This document shows, one piece after another, positions 32,204 through 40,170 of a stretch of 64,000 bases of DNA (its first letter is position 1; every line of letters begins with the position of its first letter). The notes under the pieces are model-generated. The model did no database searches, had not been told where the DNA came from, and was given only the letters and a program-made list of their open reading frames with translations. The translations under genes were made by a program, and so were the position numbers. This stretch comes from Streptomyces virginiae (GTDB lineage: Bacteria; Actinomycetota; Actinomycetes; Streptomycetales; Streptomycetaceae): NCBI RefSeq assembly GCF_000720455.1, contig NZ_JOAK01000007.1:124001-188000 (forward strand). Reading direction: 5' to 3'.

Positions 32204-32787
32204 GCGTCCTCTCCCAGCAGGTATGCGCGGCACTTGGTGCCGATGACGTCACCGGAGAACCGGGGGCGGCGTCCGTAGACCACCCAGGTGGTGGTCACGG
32301 CGCCGATGTAGCGGTCCAGGCGCAGCGCCCCGTTCGACTTCTCCAGGTATTCCAGGTGGGTGAGCCCCGACTCGTACTTTCCGGCCAGCAGTTCGGCGCC
32401 GACCACGGGCTTGGAGGCCACGGGTACGACCTCCTCCCACTGCGACACGTCGACGTAGCCGGCGGTCGCCGGGACCAGCCCGAGCGACCGGGGCCGTTCC
32501 ACGTCGGCGCGGCTGAGGAGCACCAGTTCCTTCGTGGGGTAGACGAAGGTGTCCACCACGTGGACCTCGCTGAAGTACCGCTCGGTGAGCAGGTGCACCT
32601 CGGGGTGCGCGCTGCACTGCACGAGGTAGTCGGACTCGCCGCGGCGCACCCGCTCCAGCCCCTCGTGCAGGTCGATGGTGAGGTCGATCTTGGCGTCGTC
32701 CTCGATGCCCTGGAACCCGAAGTAGTGCTGCAGGGCGTTCTCGTGGCAGCTGCCCTCGGGTCCGAGGGTGGTGAAGGTCAGGGTCAT
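32200..32787 (-). CDS. Prephenate decarboxylase-like protein (BacA/SalX/AerD family)
   Basis: 195 aa. Begins MTLTFTTLGPEGSCHENA, the TLGPEGT-type opening shared by prephenate dehydratases and the bacilysin BacA family, but it is a single short domain with no ACT domain, as in BacA (about 200 aa). BacA-type enzymes decarboxylate prephenate without aromatising the ring. Next to ADC synthase and chorismate mutase it should act on 4-amino-4-deoxyprephenate and keep the cyclohexadiene needed for amiclenomycin. Dehydratase activity would give an aromatic product and does not fit. Confidence 0.85.
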   Translation of the reverse strand: MTLTFTTLGPEGSCHENALQHYFGFQGIEDDAKIDLTIDLHEGLERVRRGESDYLVQCSAHPEVHLLTERYFSEVHVVDTFVYPTKELVLLSRADVERPRSLGLVPATAGYVDVSQWEEVVPVASKPVVGAELLAGKYESGLTHLEYLEKSNGALRLDRYIGAVTTTWVVYGRRPRFSGDVIGTKCRAYLLGEDA

Positions 32788-33104
32788 CGCAGTGCCTCCG
32801 CGCCGGCCGCCGCGGGAGCGTCGATGATCTCGTCCTCCAGGCGGCAGGCCTCGTCGATGAGCAGGGTTGCCAGGGAGCGCATGAAGTCGGGGGAGAGGTC
32901 CAGCCGTTCGCCCCGGGCCGCGTACGCCTCGCGGACCGCGGTGACCCGCTGCGGCTGCATCATCGGGATGCCGTTGGCCCGCTTGACCTCCGCCACCTCG
33001 CAGCAGACGGCCAGACGGGCCGCCACGAGTTCCGCGAGCTGCTGGTCCAGTGCCTCCAGCCGCTCGCGGAACGGCCGCAGGAGCTCTTCGGGGGTCGCGT
33101 TCAT
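32784..33104 (-). CDS. Chorismate mutase, AroQ type (PapB-like)
   Basis: 106 aa all-helical chorismate mutase. RERLEALDQQLAELVAARL and the VAEVKRANGIPMMQPQRV segment match the AroQ helices with the Arg, Lys and Gln positions that grip the substrate. Small stand-alone mutases of this type serve 4-aminophenylalanine pathways (PapB), rearranging 4-amino-4-deoxychorismate to 4-amino-4-deoxyprephenate. ATGA overlaps on both sides. Confidence 0.92.
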   Translation of the reverse strand: MNATPEELLRPFRERLEALDQQLAELVAARLAVCCEVAEVKRANGIPMMQPQRVTAVREAYAARGERLDLSPDFMRSLATLLIDEACRLEDEIIDAPAAAGAEALR

Positions 33105-34039
33105 CGCGAGGCCTCCAATGCCAGGGCGCGGGCCGCGCCGCGCAGGGAGGGGAGTCCGTATCCGCCCTCCTGGACGAAGACGGTGGGCAGCCGCTGCTCC
33201 GTGACGAGCGCGGCGACGGGACCGAAGACCTCGGGTGCCAGGCTCCAGGAGCCGTGCGGGTCGCCCGCGAGGACGTCGTAGCCGACCGAGACCACCAGGG
33301 CTTCGACCTCCTGGCCGCGCAGGTGCGCCACGGCGTCCCCGACGAGCGCCAGGAACCCTTCCGGGCCGGGGTCGGACCCCGCCCCGAAGAGGCCGGGACC
33401 GGGCTCGAAGACGTACGGGAAGTCGTCGGGCCGGCTGGAGTGCACCGAGGCGAACGGCAGCGTGGGATCGCCCTGGACGCAGGCGAGCGTGCCGTTGCCC
33501 AGGTGGTAGTCGACGTCGAGGATGCCGACCCGGGACGCGCCCTCCTCCTGGAGGGTCCGGGCGGCGATGACGGCGTTGTTCAGGAAGCAGTACCCGCCGT
33601 ACCACCCGGGACCCGCGTGGTGGCCCGGGGGCCGCACCAGCGCGTAGGCGGGCTCTCCCCGGCGGGCCGTCAGCAGGGCCGCGCGGACCGCGGCGGCCGC
33701 CGCGCCCAGTGCCGCGGGCCAGACCCCGCGCGTGACGGGCGTCTCCTGCTCCAGGCCGGGCGCCGCGAACGCGTCGTCGAGGACGGAGTCCGCGCCCTCG
33801 GGCACCCCGTGGCGCAGGTGCTCCAACAGCTCCTTGCCGTGCACGGCCCCGGCGAGGCGCTCGGCCCGGACCGTGTCGTCCGCGCCGGGCGGCGCGAGGA
33901 CCGCCCCGCCGTCGAGCAGCCCGGCCAGGATCCGGTGGATCCGCTCGGGCACCTCCTTGCTGGCCACCTGGGCGCCGCCCGGCTCGACCGTGAAGGGCAG
34001 GGCTTCGGACTCCTCCGGTACCACCACATGCAGGGTCAT
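33101..34039 (-). CDS. Histone-deacetylase-superfamily amidohydrolase
   Basis: 312 aa zinc amidohydrolase of the acetylpolyamine deacetylase/HDAC class. The paired histidines are His140-His141 (RPPGHH), zinc ligands Asp177 and His179 (DVDYHLGNGT), a later Asp in GYDVLAGDP, and the transition-state Tyr in EGGYGL; all are present. It sits between chorismate mutase and an N-acetyltransferase, overlapping both by 4 nt. The pair suggests that an amine is acetylated during biosynthesis or inside the cell and later freed by this enzyme. Confidence 0.9.
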   Translation of the reverse strand: MTLHVVVPEESEALPFTVEPGGAQVASKEVPERIHRILAGLLDGGAVLAPPGADDTVRAERLAGAVHGKELLEHLRHGVPEGADSVLDDAFAAPGLEQETPVTRGVWPAALGAAAAAVRAALLTARRGEPAYALVRPPGHHAGPGWYGGYCFLNNAVIAARTLQEEGASRVGILDVDYHLGNGTLACVQGDPTLPFASVHSSRPDDFPYVFEPGPGLFGAGSDPGPEGFLALVGDAVAHLRGQEVEALVVSVGYDVLAGDPHGSWSLAPEVFGPVAALVTEQRLPTVFVQEGGYGLPSLRGAARALALEASR

Positions 34040-34524
34040 GACAGGTCCTTGATCACGCGCGGGCCGATGACGCGGAAGCCGGAGCGCTCGTAGAAGGCAA
34101 GCGTCCGGGGATACGAGGGGAACTGCTCGGCCGGCAGGCAGACTTCGACCCGGCGCACGCCGTCGGCGGCGCACAGCGCGTCCAGCTCGGCCAGCAGCAG
34201 GGCGGCGACGCCCTTGGACCGCAGACCGGGCTCCACCCACAGTTCCTGCACGTGCCGGTACGGCGCGGCGAGCCGCAGCGCGGTCTGGGTGGTGTACCCC
34301 AGCACGCCGGCCACCCGTCCCTGCCCGTCCCGTGCGACCAGCACCCCGGCGCCGTCCCGGCCGGCGATGGCGTCCGCCACCGCCGCACCGAGCCCCGGGA
34401 CGGTGTGCGAGGCGTCCCCGCGCAGCTCCCGCAGGAGCGCGGTGACGGCATCGGCCACCGCCTGCGCCTCCTCGGGCCTGGCCGGCCCCGTCTCGTAGCC
34501 CGTCTCGAATTCCACCGTGCTCAT
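34036..34524 (-). CDS. GNAT N-acetyltransferase
   Basis: 162 aa single GNAT domain. The acetyl-CoA-binding motif is ELWVEPGLRSKGVAALLL (about residues 94-111), with a C-terminal YERSGFRVIG strand. Positioned between the ADC synthase and the deacetylase gene. Plausible substrate: the ring or alpha-amine of an amiclenomycin precursor, giving temporary protection or self-resistance (inference). Confidence 0.9.
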   Translation of the reverse strand: MSTVEFETGYETGPARPEEAQAVADAVTALLRELRGDASHTVPGLGAAVADAIAGRDGAGVLVARDGQGRVAGVLGYTTQTALRLAAPYRHVQELWVEPGLRSKGVAALLLAELDALCAADGVRRVEVCLPAEQFPSYPRTLAFYERSGFRVIGPRVIKDLS

Positions 34525-36530
34525 CCCTGGTACCTCGCAGCCGTTCCCGATGTGGCCCCGTCCAGCTCCTCGACGCCGAGGACCCGCAGCAGCGCGCGGG
34601 CCTTGAGCCGCGTCTCCTGGAACTCCTCCTCGCCGTCGGAGAGCACGATCAGTGCGCCGCCCACGCCGATGCGCACGCGGTTGCCCTCCCAGACGATGGT
34701 GCGGATCACGATGGACTGGTCCGCCGCCCCGTCGAACCCGAACCAGCCGAGGCTGCCGGAGTAGACCCCGCGCTCCTCCGGCTCCAGGTCGTCAAGGAGC
34801 TCCACCGTCCGCTTCTTCGGCGCGCCGGTCATCGACCCGCCGGGGAAGAGCGCCTGCACGCAGTCGACCGCGCCGCGGTCGGCGCGCAGCTTCCCGCGCA
34901 CGGTGGTGACGAGCTGGTGCACGGTGGCGTAGGACTCCGCGGCCATCAGCTTGGGTACGTGGACCGTGCCGGCGTCGCAGACCTGCCCGAGGTCGTTGCG
35001 CAGCAGGTCCGCGATCATCAGGTTCTCGCTGCGGATCTTGCGGTCCGTCTCCAGCGCCTCGCGGGCGGCCTCGTCGGCCACCGGGTCGGCGTGGCGGGGG
35101 GCGGTGCCCTTGATCGGCTTCGCCTCCACCTCGCCGTTGCCCGTGACCGTGACGAACCGCTCCGGCGAGGAGCTGAGCAGCGAGCGCTCGCCGAGCCGGA
35201 CGTAGGCGGCGTAGGGCGCCGGGTTCGTGGCCCGCAGCCGCAGGTAGGTCTCCAGCGGGTCGGCCTCGCTGGTGCCGCTGATCTGGTACGTGTAGCAGGC
35301 CTCGTACGATTCGCCGTCGTGCAGCCACTGCTGCACGGTGTCGAAGTGGCGCAGGTACGTCTCTCGGTCGACGCCCGGCTCCAGTACGGCCGGGGCGCTC
35401 TCGCGCCGGGGCCGGGGCACCAGCGGGCGGCGCGCCAGCGTGCGCACCTCCTCGCACCAGGCACGGTGCTCCTCGGCGGACAGGCCCACCGTGACCAGGT
35501 AGCGCCGGTCGGCCTCGTGGTCGTAGGCCACGTACCGGTCGACCCGAAGCAGCTCGGCGTCCGGCCGCTCGCCGCTGCCGGCCCGGCCGATGCCGACGCT
35601 CCCCTTCAGGCCGTAGCCGAGGTAGCCGAGGTAGCCGCCGGCGAACGGCACCGGTGACGCGCCGGCCGGTACGGGCGTGGTCGCGAGACCGGCCCGCAGG
35701 TGCTCGAAGACGGTGCCGGGCAGCCGCTCCATGGCCTCGTGGGTCTCGCGTTCCACGACCCCCGCCCCCGCGTACGCCCGCAGGACCTCCAGGCCGTCCC
35801 CGGCGCAGGAGCCGAGGTAGCTGTAGCGGCCCATCCCGTAGGCGGTGCGCGAACTGTCGAGCCAGAAGCTGTACGGGCTGTCGGCGAAGGCGCGCAGGAA
35901 CAGGCCCTCGGCGTCGAGGTCCGCCTCCAGTTCGCTCCAGCGGAGCGCGGGCGTGATGCCCAGGAAGTTCGCGACGATCTCCTCGCCGTACTCGCTGTCC
36001 ACCGACTCGGGGTGGAACTGCACGCCGTGCAGGGGACGTTCGCGGTGCCGCAGGCCCATCAGGACGCCGTCCTCGGACCAGGCGGTCGCGACGAGGTGCT
36101 CCGGAAGCGGCTCGGTGACGGTGAGGGAGTGGTAGCGCACCGCGCGGAAGCCCTGCGGGATGTCGGCGAAGACGCCGGTCCCGGTGTGGGTGATCCCGCT
36201 GGTCTGGCCGTGCACGGTCTCCGGCGCGTGGCGCACGTCGCCGCCGAAGGCGAGGGCCAGGCCCTGGTGGCCGAGACACACTCCGAGGACGGGCACCGTG
36301 GCCCGCTCCAGCAGGTCCCGGCACAGCCCGAAGTCCTCGTCCCTGGCCGCGGTGCCCGGGCCCGGGGAGATCACGACGTGGGTGAAGTCCTGGCCGAGCA
36401 GTTCGTCCGCCGTCGTCTCGTCGTTGCGCACGACGACGGGCGGCACACCCGCCACCTTCCAGATCAGCTGGAAGAGGTTCCACGTGTAGGAGTCATAGTT
36501 GTCTACGAGAAGGATCCGCAGGTCTATCAC
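34521..36530 (-). CDS. 4-amino-4-deoxychorismate synthase, fused PabA-PabB
   Basis: 669 aa. N-terminal glutamine amidotransferase (about 1-190; GVCLGHQG with Cys85, HPESVDSEYGEE) fused to a chorismate-binding domain. The latter carries PIKGTAPR, the Lys-containing form typical of ADC synthases (anthranilate synthases have PIAGT), and GGSMTGAPKKRTVELLD. It aminates chorismate at C4, the first committed step to p-aminophenylalanine-type metabolites and here to amiclenomycin. Starts at GTG 36530, with AAGGAG about 11 nt upstream. It is the first gene of the long minus-strand series, so its promoter must lie in 36531-37401. Confidence 0.95.
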   Translation of the reverse strand: MIDLRILLVDNYDSYTWNLFQLIWKVAGVPPVVVRNDETTADELLGQDFTHVVISPGPGTAARDEDFGLCRDLLERATVPVLGVCLGHQGLALAFGGDVRHAPETVHGQTSGITHTGTGVFADIPQGFRAVRYHSLTVTEPLPEHLVATAWSEDGVLMGLRHRERPLHGVQFHPESVDSEYGEEIVANFLGITPALRWSELEADLDAEGLFLRAFADSPYSFWLDSSRTAYGMGRYSYLGSCAGDGLEVLRAYAGAGVVERETHEAMERLPGTVFEHLRAGLATTPVPAGASPVPFAGGYLGYLGYGLKGSVGIGRAGSGERPDAELLRVDRYVAYDHEADRRYLVTVGLSAEEHRAWCEEVRTLARRPLVPRPRRESAPAVLEPGVDRETYLRHFDTVQQWLHDGESYEACYTYQISGTSEADPLETYLRLRATNPAPYAAYVRLGERSLLSSSPERFVTVTGNGEVEAKPIKGTAPRHADPVADEAAREALETDRKIRSENLMIADLLRNDLGQVCDAGTVHVPKLMAAESYATVHQLVTTVRGKLRADRGAVDCVQALFPGGSMTGAPKKRTVELLDDLEPEERGVYSGSLGWFGFDGAADQSIVIRTIVWEGNRVRIGVGGALIVLSDGEEEFQETRLKARALLRVLGVEELDGATSGTAARYQG

Positions 36531-37160
36531 GATGTGGTCGAGCTCCTTGACGGCCGGCCCGGCCTTTTGGGCACGGTGAACCGGCTGACCGACTTTTCTA
36601 TCGGTGGTGATTCATGGGTGAATCGTTTGCGCCGAATTGAGCGCACGACGGCACGCTCAGGCGGAAGCCGGGCATGGCGATGCGGATGAAAGTGACATGT
36701 TTCTAGCCCCCGTTGTGTCTGTCACTGCTCGGATCTTCACCGGACGTTCATAAATGGCCTTGGTCGATGGCCTGTGCTGCGGTCCGGGAAGGCCGTTCCA
36801 ACGTTCGATGCTAGTCATTCCGGGCCGAATATGCATCCCTCTGTGACTCAACCCACTGCGACCTGCGGTAACTGCCGCGGCCGTGAGCTCACGTCAGTTC
36901 TCACACTTCCGATGCCCGCGCCGCAAGCCAATATTGACGGCCCATCAGCCCACCTCGGAGACCGCGGCGCAGCCGTACCCCCGCGCACGACGGCGCACGG
37001 GCCGCCGCCGTGTCCAGGTCGCGGCCGGGCGTCGAAGCGGAATGCACCTTGGTGGTTCGCTCATTGCAGGCACTTCGTCGGAATCGGGTATTGACAAGGC
37101 GATCCGACCATATCGACCGGCCGGTAGTTTCAGGCCACATGCAGTGCGTGCGGCGGGAGG

Positions 37161-37192
37161 TTGACCGGAAATCGTCTGTCCTTCCCGGTCAA
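37161..37192. repeat. Inverted repeat, candidate operator
   Basis: TTGACCGG (37161-37168) and CCGGTCAA (37185-37192) are a perfect 8-bp inverted repeat with 16 nt between. Size and spacing would suit a dimeric regulator, and it lies in the shared control region. Confidence 0.45.
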
Positions 37193-37307
37193 GTCGTCGG
37201 CAAGGCGGACGATTTCGGCCAGCGACGAGCGTGATCGCCCTCACGCCCTCGCCGTTTTTGTCGGTACATGCTTGCTGGTACGTTGATCGGAACAACCCCG
37301 TTCGTAA

Positions 37308-37328
37308 AGCCGGTTCACGAGACCGGCT
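37308..37328. repeat. Inverted repeat upstream of MFS gene
   Basis: AGCCGGT (37308-37314) and ACCGGCT (37322-37328) flank a 7-nt spacer, 73 bp before the MFS start codon. It could be an operator or an mRNA hairpin. Confidence 0.35.
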
Positions 37329-37401
37329 CGACTTGAAAGGGGGGCCGGGAAATTCGCGATCCTGACGTGCGTGATCCCGTGCAGGGTCCCCGGGAGGCGT
37401 C

Positions 37402-38628
37402 ATGCCCCACAAGGTGATTCTGGCGCTTCTCGCAATCGGCTCCTTTGCCGTCGGCACGGACGGCTTTGTCATCAGCGGGATTCTTCCGCGCATCGCCGGT
37501 GAGCTGGACGTGTCCGAGCCGATGGCCGGGCAGCTCGTCACGGCCTTCGCGCTGAGCTACGCGATCAGCGCGCCGGTCCTGATGACCCTGACCGCCGGGC
37601 TGTCCCGGCGCGTCATGCTGCGCGGTTCGATGCTGGCCTTCCTGCTCGCCAACCTGCTGGGCGCGCTCGCCCCGACCTACGGGGTGCTGATGGCGGCCCG
37701 GATCCTGGCGGGGATCAGCGCCGCCCTCTACATGAACACCGCCGCGGCCACCGCGACGGCGCTCGCGGGGGAGCGGTACCGGGGACGGGCGGTCTCCATG
37801 ATCATCGGCGGCCTGACGGTGGCGACGGCACTCGGCGTGCCCGGCGGCACGCTGGTCGGGCAACTCGGCAGCTGGCGCCTCACGCTGGCGCTGGTCGTGG
37901 TGCTGGCCCTGCCGGTCTTCATCGGCCTGTTCGTGGTCCTGCCCGCGGTGCCGCAGCCGCCCGCGATCAGCATGCGGGACCGGGTGCGGATCGGTGCGCA
38001 GCGCCCGGTGCTGCTGGCCGTCCTGGCCAATCTGTTCGCGGTCGCCGGCTGCTTCACCGTCTTCACCTACCTGGCGGCCTTCACCCGCGCCACCACGGGC
38101 ATGGACGACGCCCGGGTGAGCATCGTCCTGCTGGTCTTCGGCGTCGCGGGGGCGGTCGGCAACGCGGTCGGCGGCCGGCTCAGCGACCGCGTCGGAGCGG
38201 AACGCACCTTCACCGCCTCGGTGTCGGGCGTCGCGGTGACCATGGCGCTGCTCGCGGTGCTGTCGAGCTTCTTCGCCTCCGGATCGGTGGCGGTGGTGGC
38301 CGTCTTCCTCGCCGTGACGGTCGCCTGGGGGACGGTCTACTGGGCCGAACCGCCCACCGCCATCCACCGCGTGCTGGACCTGGCGGCGACGGCCCCGAGC
38401 GTGGCCATCTCCGTCAACAGCTCCGCGTCGTACCTCGGCGTCGCCCTCGGTGGCGCGGTCGGCGGCGCGGTCCTCGACCGGCTCTCGCCGGCCGCCCTCG
38501 CCTGGACGGGCGCGGGGCTGGAGCTGATCGCCCTGGCCCTGGTCGTCCTGCCGAAGGTTCGCGCGGGCGGCAAGGGCCGGGCCGGCAAGCCCGCCGGTGC
38601 GGTGCGGGAGCCCGTGCCCGAAGTGTGA
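37402..38628 (+). CDS. MFS drug/H+ antiporter (DHA1 type)
   Basis: 408 aa, about 12 hydrophobic segments. ARILAGISAALYMNTAAATATALA and the GGTLVGQLGSWR segment are typical of DHA1 efflux proteins (AraJ/CmlA-like motif C region). ATG 37402 follows a GGGAGG site by 4-5 nt. First gene to the right of the divergent control region. Candidate self-protection exporter for the product of either operon. Confidence 0.88.
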   Translation: MPHKVILALLAIGSFAVGTDGFVISGILPRIAGELDVSEPMAGQLVTAFALSYAISAPVLMTLTAGLSRRVMLRGSMLAFLLANLLGALAPTYGVLMAARILAGISAALYMNTAAATATALAGERYRGRAVSMIIGGLTVATALGVPGGTLVGQLGSWRLTLALVVVLALPVFIGLFVVLPAVPQPPAISMRDRVRIGAQRPVLLAVLANLFAVAGCFTVFTYLAAFTRATTGMDDARVSIVLLVFGVAGAVGNAVGGRLSDRVGAERTFTASVSGVAVTMALLAVLSSFFASGSVAVVAVFLAVTVAWGTVYWAEPPTAIHRVLDLAATAPSVAISVNSSASYLGVALGGAVGGAVLDRLSPAALAWTGAGLELIALALVVLPKVRAGGKGRAGKPAGAVREPVPEV

Positions 38629-38645
38629 CCTTGACGACTTCCGGA

Positions 38646-38674
38646 CTTCCGTCGCTGACACAGCGGTGCGGAAG
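38646..38674 (+). terminator. Hairpin between MFS and ACP genes
   Basis: CTTCCG/CGGAAG (38646-38651, 38669-38674) enclose CGCTG/CAGCG (38653-38657, 38661-38665) with a 3-nt loop. It lies in the 102-bp gap before the ACP gene and may end or attenuate MFS read-through. Confidence 0.4.
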
Positions 38675-38730
38675 CTGGAAAAGTATGAAACCTAGACAAT
38701 TCATCTGATTTTGGGGGAGGTTGGCCACCC

Positions 38731-38973
38731 GTGGCTAACGACGACGTTTTCGACCGGCTCACCACCTGCGCCGTCGACGTCCTGCAGGTCAAGGCCGAGT
38801 CCGTGACCCCGGACGCGAACCTGACCGACGACCTGGGCGCCAGCAGTCTGATCCAGGTCGAGCTGGTGATGGCCGTCGAGGAGGAGTTCGGCATCTCGGT
38901 GCCCGACGAGTCCGTCGAGGAGATCCAGACCGTCGGCGACCTGCACCGACTGATCCTGTCGCTGGTCGCCTGA
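38731..38973 (+). CDS. Acyl carrier protein
   Basis: 80 aa, a discrete fatty-acid-type ACP. The phosphopantetheine serine is in DDLGASSLIQVELVM (the second Ser), and the acidic helix II/III sequence (VEEEFGISVPDESVEEI) is typical. GTG 38731 has a strong GGGGGAGG site about 10 nt upstream. Its stop overlaps the KS start (TGATG), so carrier and ketosynthase are co-translated. It probably carries the chain handled by the KS and the oxoamine synthase. Confidence 0.93.
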   Translation: MANDDVFDRLTTCAVDVLQVKAESVTPDANLTDDLGASSLIQVELVMAVEEEFGISVPDESVEEIQTVGDLHRLILSLVA

Positions 38974-40154
38974 TGAAGAGCGAGGCAGAGTCCGCACGCC
39001 GCGTCGCGGTCACCGGTCTCGGTGTCGTGAGCGCCTGCGGCACGGGGGCGGAGGCCTTCTGGGAGGGCCTCTTCCGGACACCGCCCGACGGCCACCGGGA
39101 ACTGACGGACTGGGACCCGTCACCCTGGCTGGACGTCCGGGAGGCCCGGCACACCGACCGGTTCACCCAGTTCGCCGTCGCGGCCGCCGACATGGCGTAC
39201 CGCGACTCGGGCCTGACGGAGGTGGACGCCGAACGCAGCGGCGTCGTCGTCGCCACGGCCCTCGCCGGCGTCAGCACCTTCGAACGGCAGAGCGTCATCC
39301 ACCACGAGCGCGGCGGCAGGCGGGTCTCCCCCTTCCTCGTGCCCATGATGATGGCCAACGCCGCCGCCGCGACCGTGGCCATGCGCCAGGGCTGGCGGGG
39401 TCCGTGCGAGAGCCTGGAGACCGCCTGCGCCGCCGCCACCCACGCCATCGGGCACGCGGCACGCATGATCGCCGACGGCACCTGCGACCGGGTCCTCGCC
39501 GGCGGCACCGAGGCGGCCATCACCCCGACCATCGTGGCGGGGTTCACCAACATGCGGGCCCTGTCCTCGTCCGGCCGCACCCGGCCCTTCGACGCGGAAC
39601 GCGACGGCTTCGCCATCGCCGAGGGCGCCGCGGTGCTCGTCCTGGAGGAATGGGACACGGCGGTGGCGCGCGGCGCCACCATCTACGGCGAGGTGCTCGG
39701 CTCCGGCAGCACGGCCGACGCGCACGACATCACCATGCCCGCGCCCACCGGCGCCGACGCGGCCCGCTGCATCCGCCTGGCCCTCCAGGACGCCGGGGTG
39801 CGCCCGGAGGACGTACGGCAGATCAACGCCCACGGAACCGGCACCCTGCGCAACGACGAGGCGGAGACCAACGCCATCCTGTCGGTCTTCGCGGACTGCC
39901 CGCCGGTGACCTCCACCAAGGGGGCCACCGGGCACGCCTTCGGCGCGGGCGGGGCGTTCGAGGCGGTCGCGGTGCTCCTGTCCATGCGACACGGCGTGAT
40001 ACCCCCGACCGTCGGCCTGACCGCGCTCGACCCGGCGCTCGCCGTGGACGTGGTGACCGGCGAGGGCCGCAAGTGGGAGCCCGGGCCGTCCCTCACCCAG
40101 TCGTTCGGCTTCGGCGGCCACAACGGCGTCCTCGTCCTCGGCCCTGCCGGATAG
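38973..40154 (+). CDS. Beta-ketoacyl-ACP synthase, FabF type
   Basis: 393 aa. Active-site Cys152 in ETACAAATH, His in NAHGTGT and the second His in KGATGHAFGAGG; all catalytic residues are present. It starts RRVAVTGLGVVSACG, the normal FabF opening. One discrete KS with its own ACP suggests a short chain is built or extended outside primary fatty acid synthesis. Downstream oxoamine synthase starts 16 bp later. Confidence 0.93.
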   Translation: MKSEAESARRVAVTGLGVVSACGTGAEAFWEGLFRTPPDGHRELTDWDPSPWLDVREARHTDRFTQFAVAAADMAYRDSGLTEVDAERSGVVVATALAGVSTFERQSVIHHERGGRRVSPFLVPMMMANAAAATVAMRQGWRGPCESLETACAAATHAIGHAARMIADGTCDRVLAGGTEAAITPTIVAGFTNMRALSSSGRTRPFDAERDGFAIAEGAAVLVLEEWDTAVARGATIYGEVLGSGSTADAHDITMPAPTGADAARCIRLALQDAGVRPEDVRQINAHGTGTLRNDEAETNAILSVFADCPPVTSTKGATGHAFGAGGAFEAVAVLLSMRHGVIPPTVGLTALDPALAVDVVTGEGRKWEPGPSLTQSFGFGGHNGVLVLGPAG

Positions 40155-40170
40155 CGTTCGGAGCGAAGCG

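Larger units (their letters stand above)
36531..37401. promoter_or_regulatory. 870-bp divergent control region
   Basis: No reading frame here has good codon bias or a homologous look. It separates the minus-strand amiclenomycin/NRPS series from the plus-strand MFS-ACP-KS operon, so both main promoters should lie here. It is visibly less GC-rich than the genes. TTGACA at 37091-37096 is a possible -35 for the plus strand, but I see no good -10 at the right distance. Two inverted repeats (listed separately) are candidate operators. Confidence 0.6.

Noticed and set aside
34521..36530. Anthranilate synthase identity for the fused amidotransferase enzyme
   Set aside because: The active-site segment reads PIKGT with Lys, typical of ADC synthase, and the neighbours (PapB-like mutase, BacA-like decarboxylase) fit only ADC.
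36657..37541. Several short frames of 60-200 codons in the divergent intergenic region
   Set aside because: Poor codon bias, overlapping frames, no ribosome-binding site, and the region is best explained as promoters.
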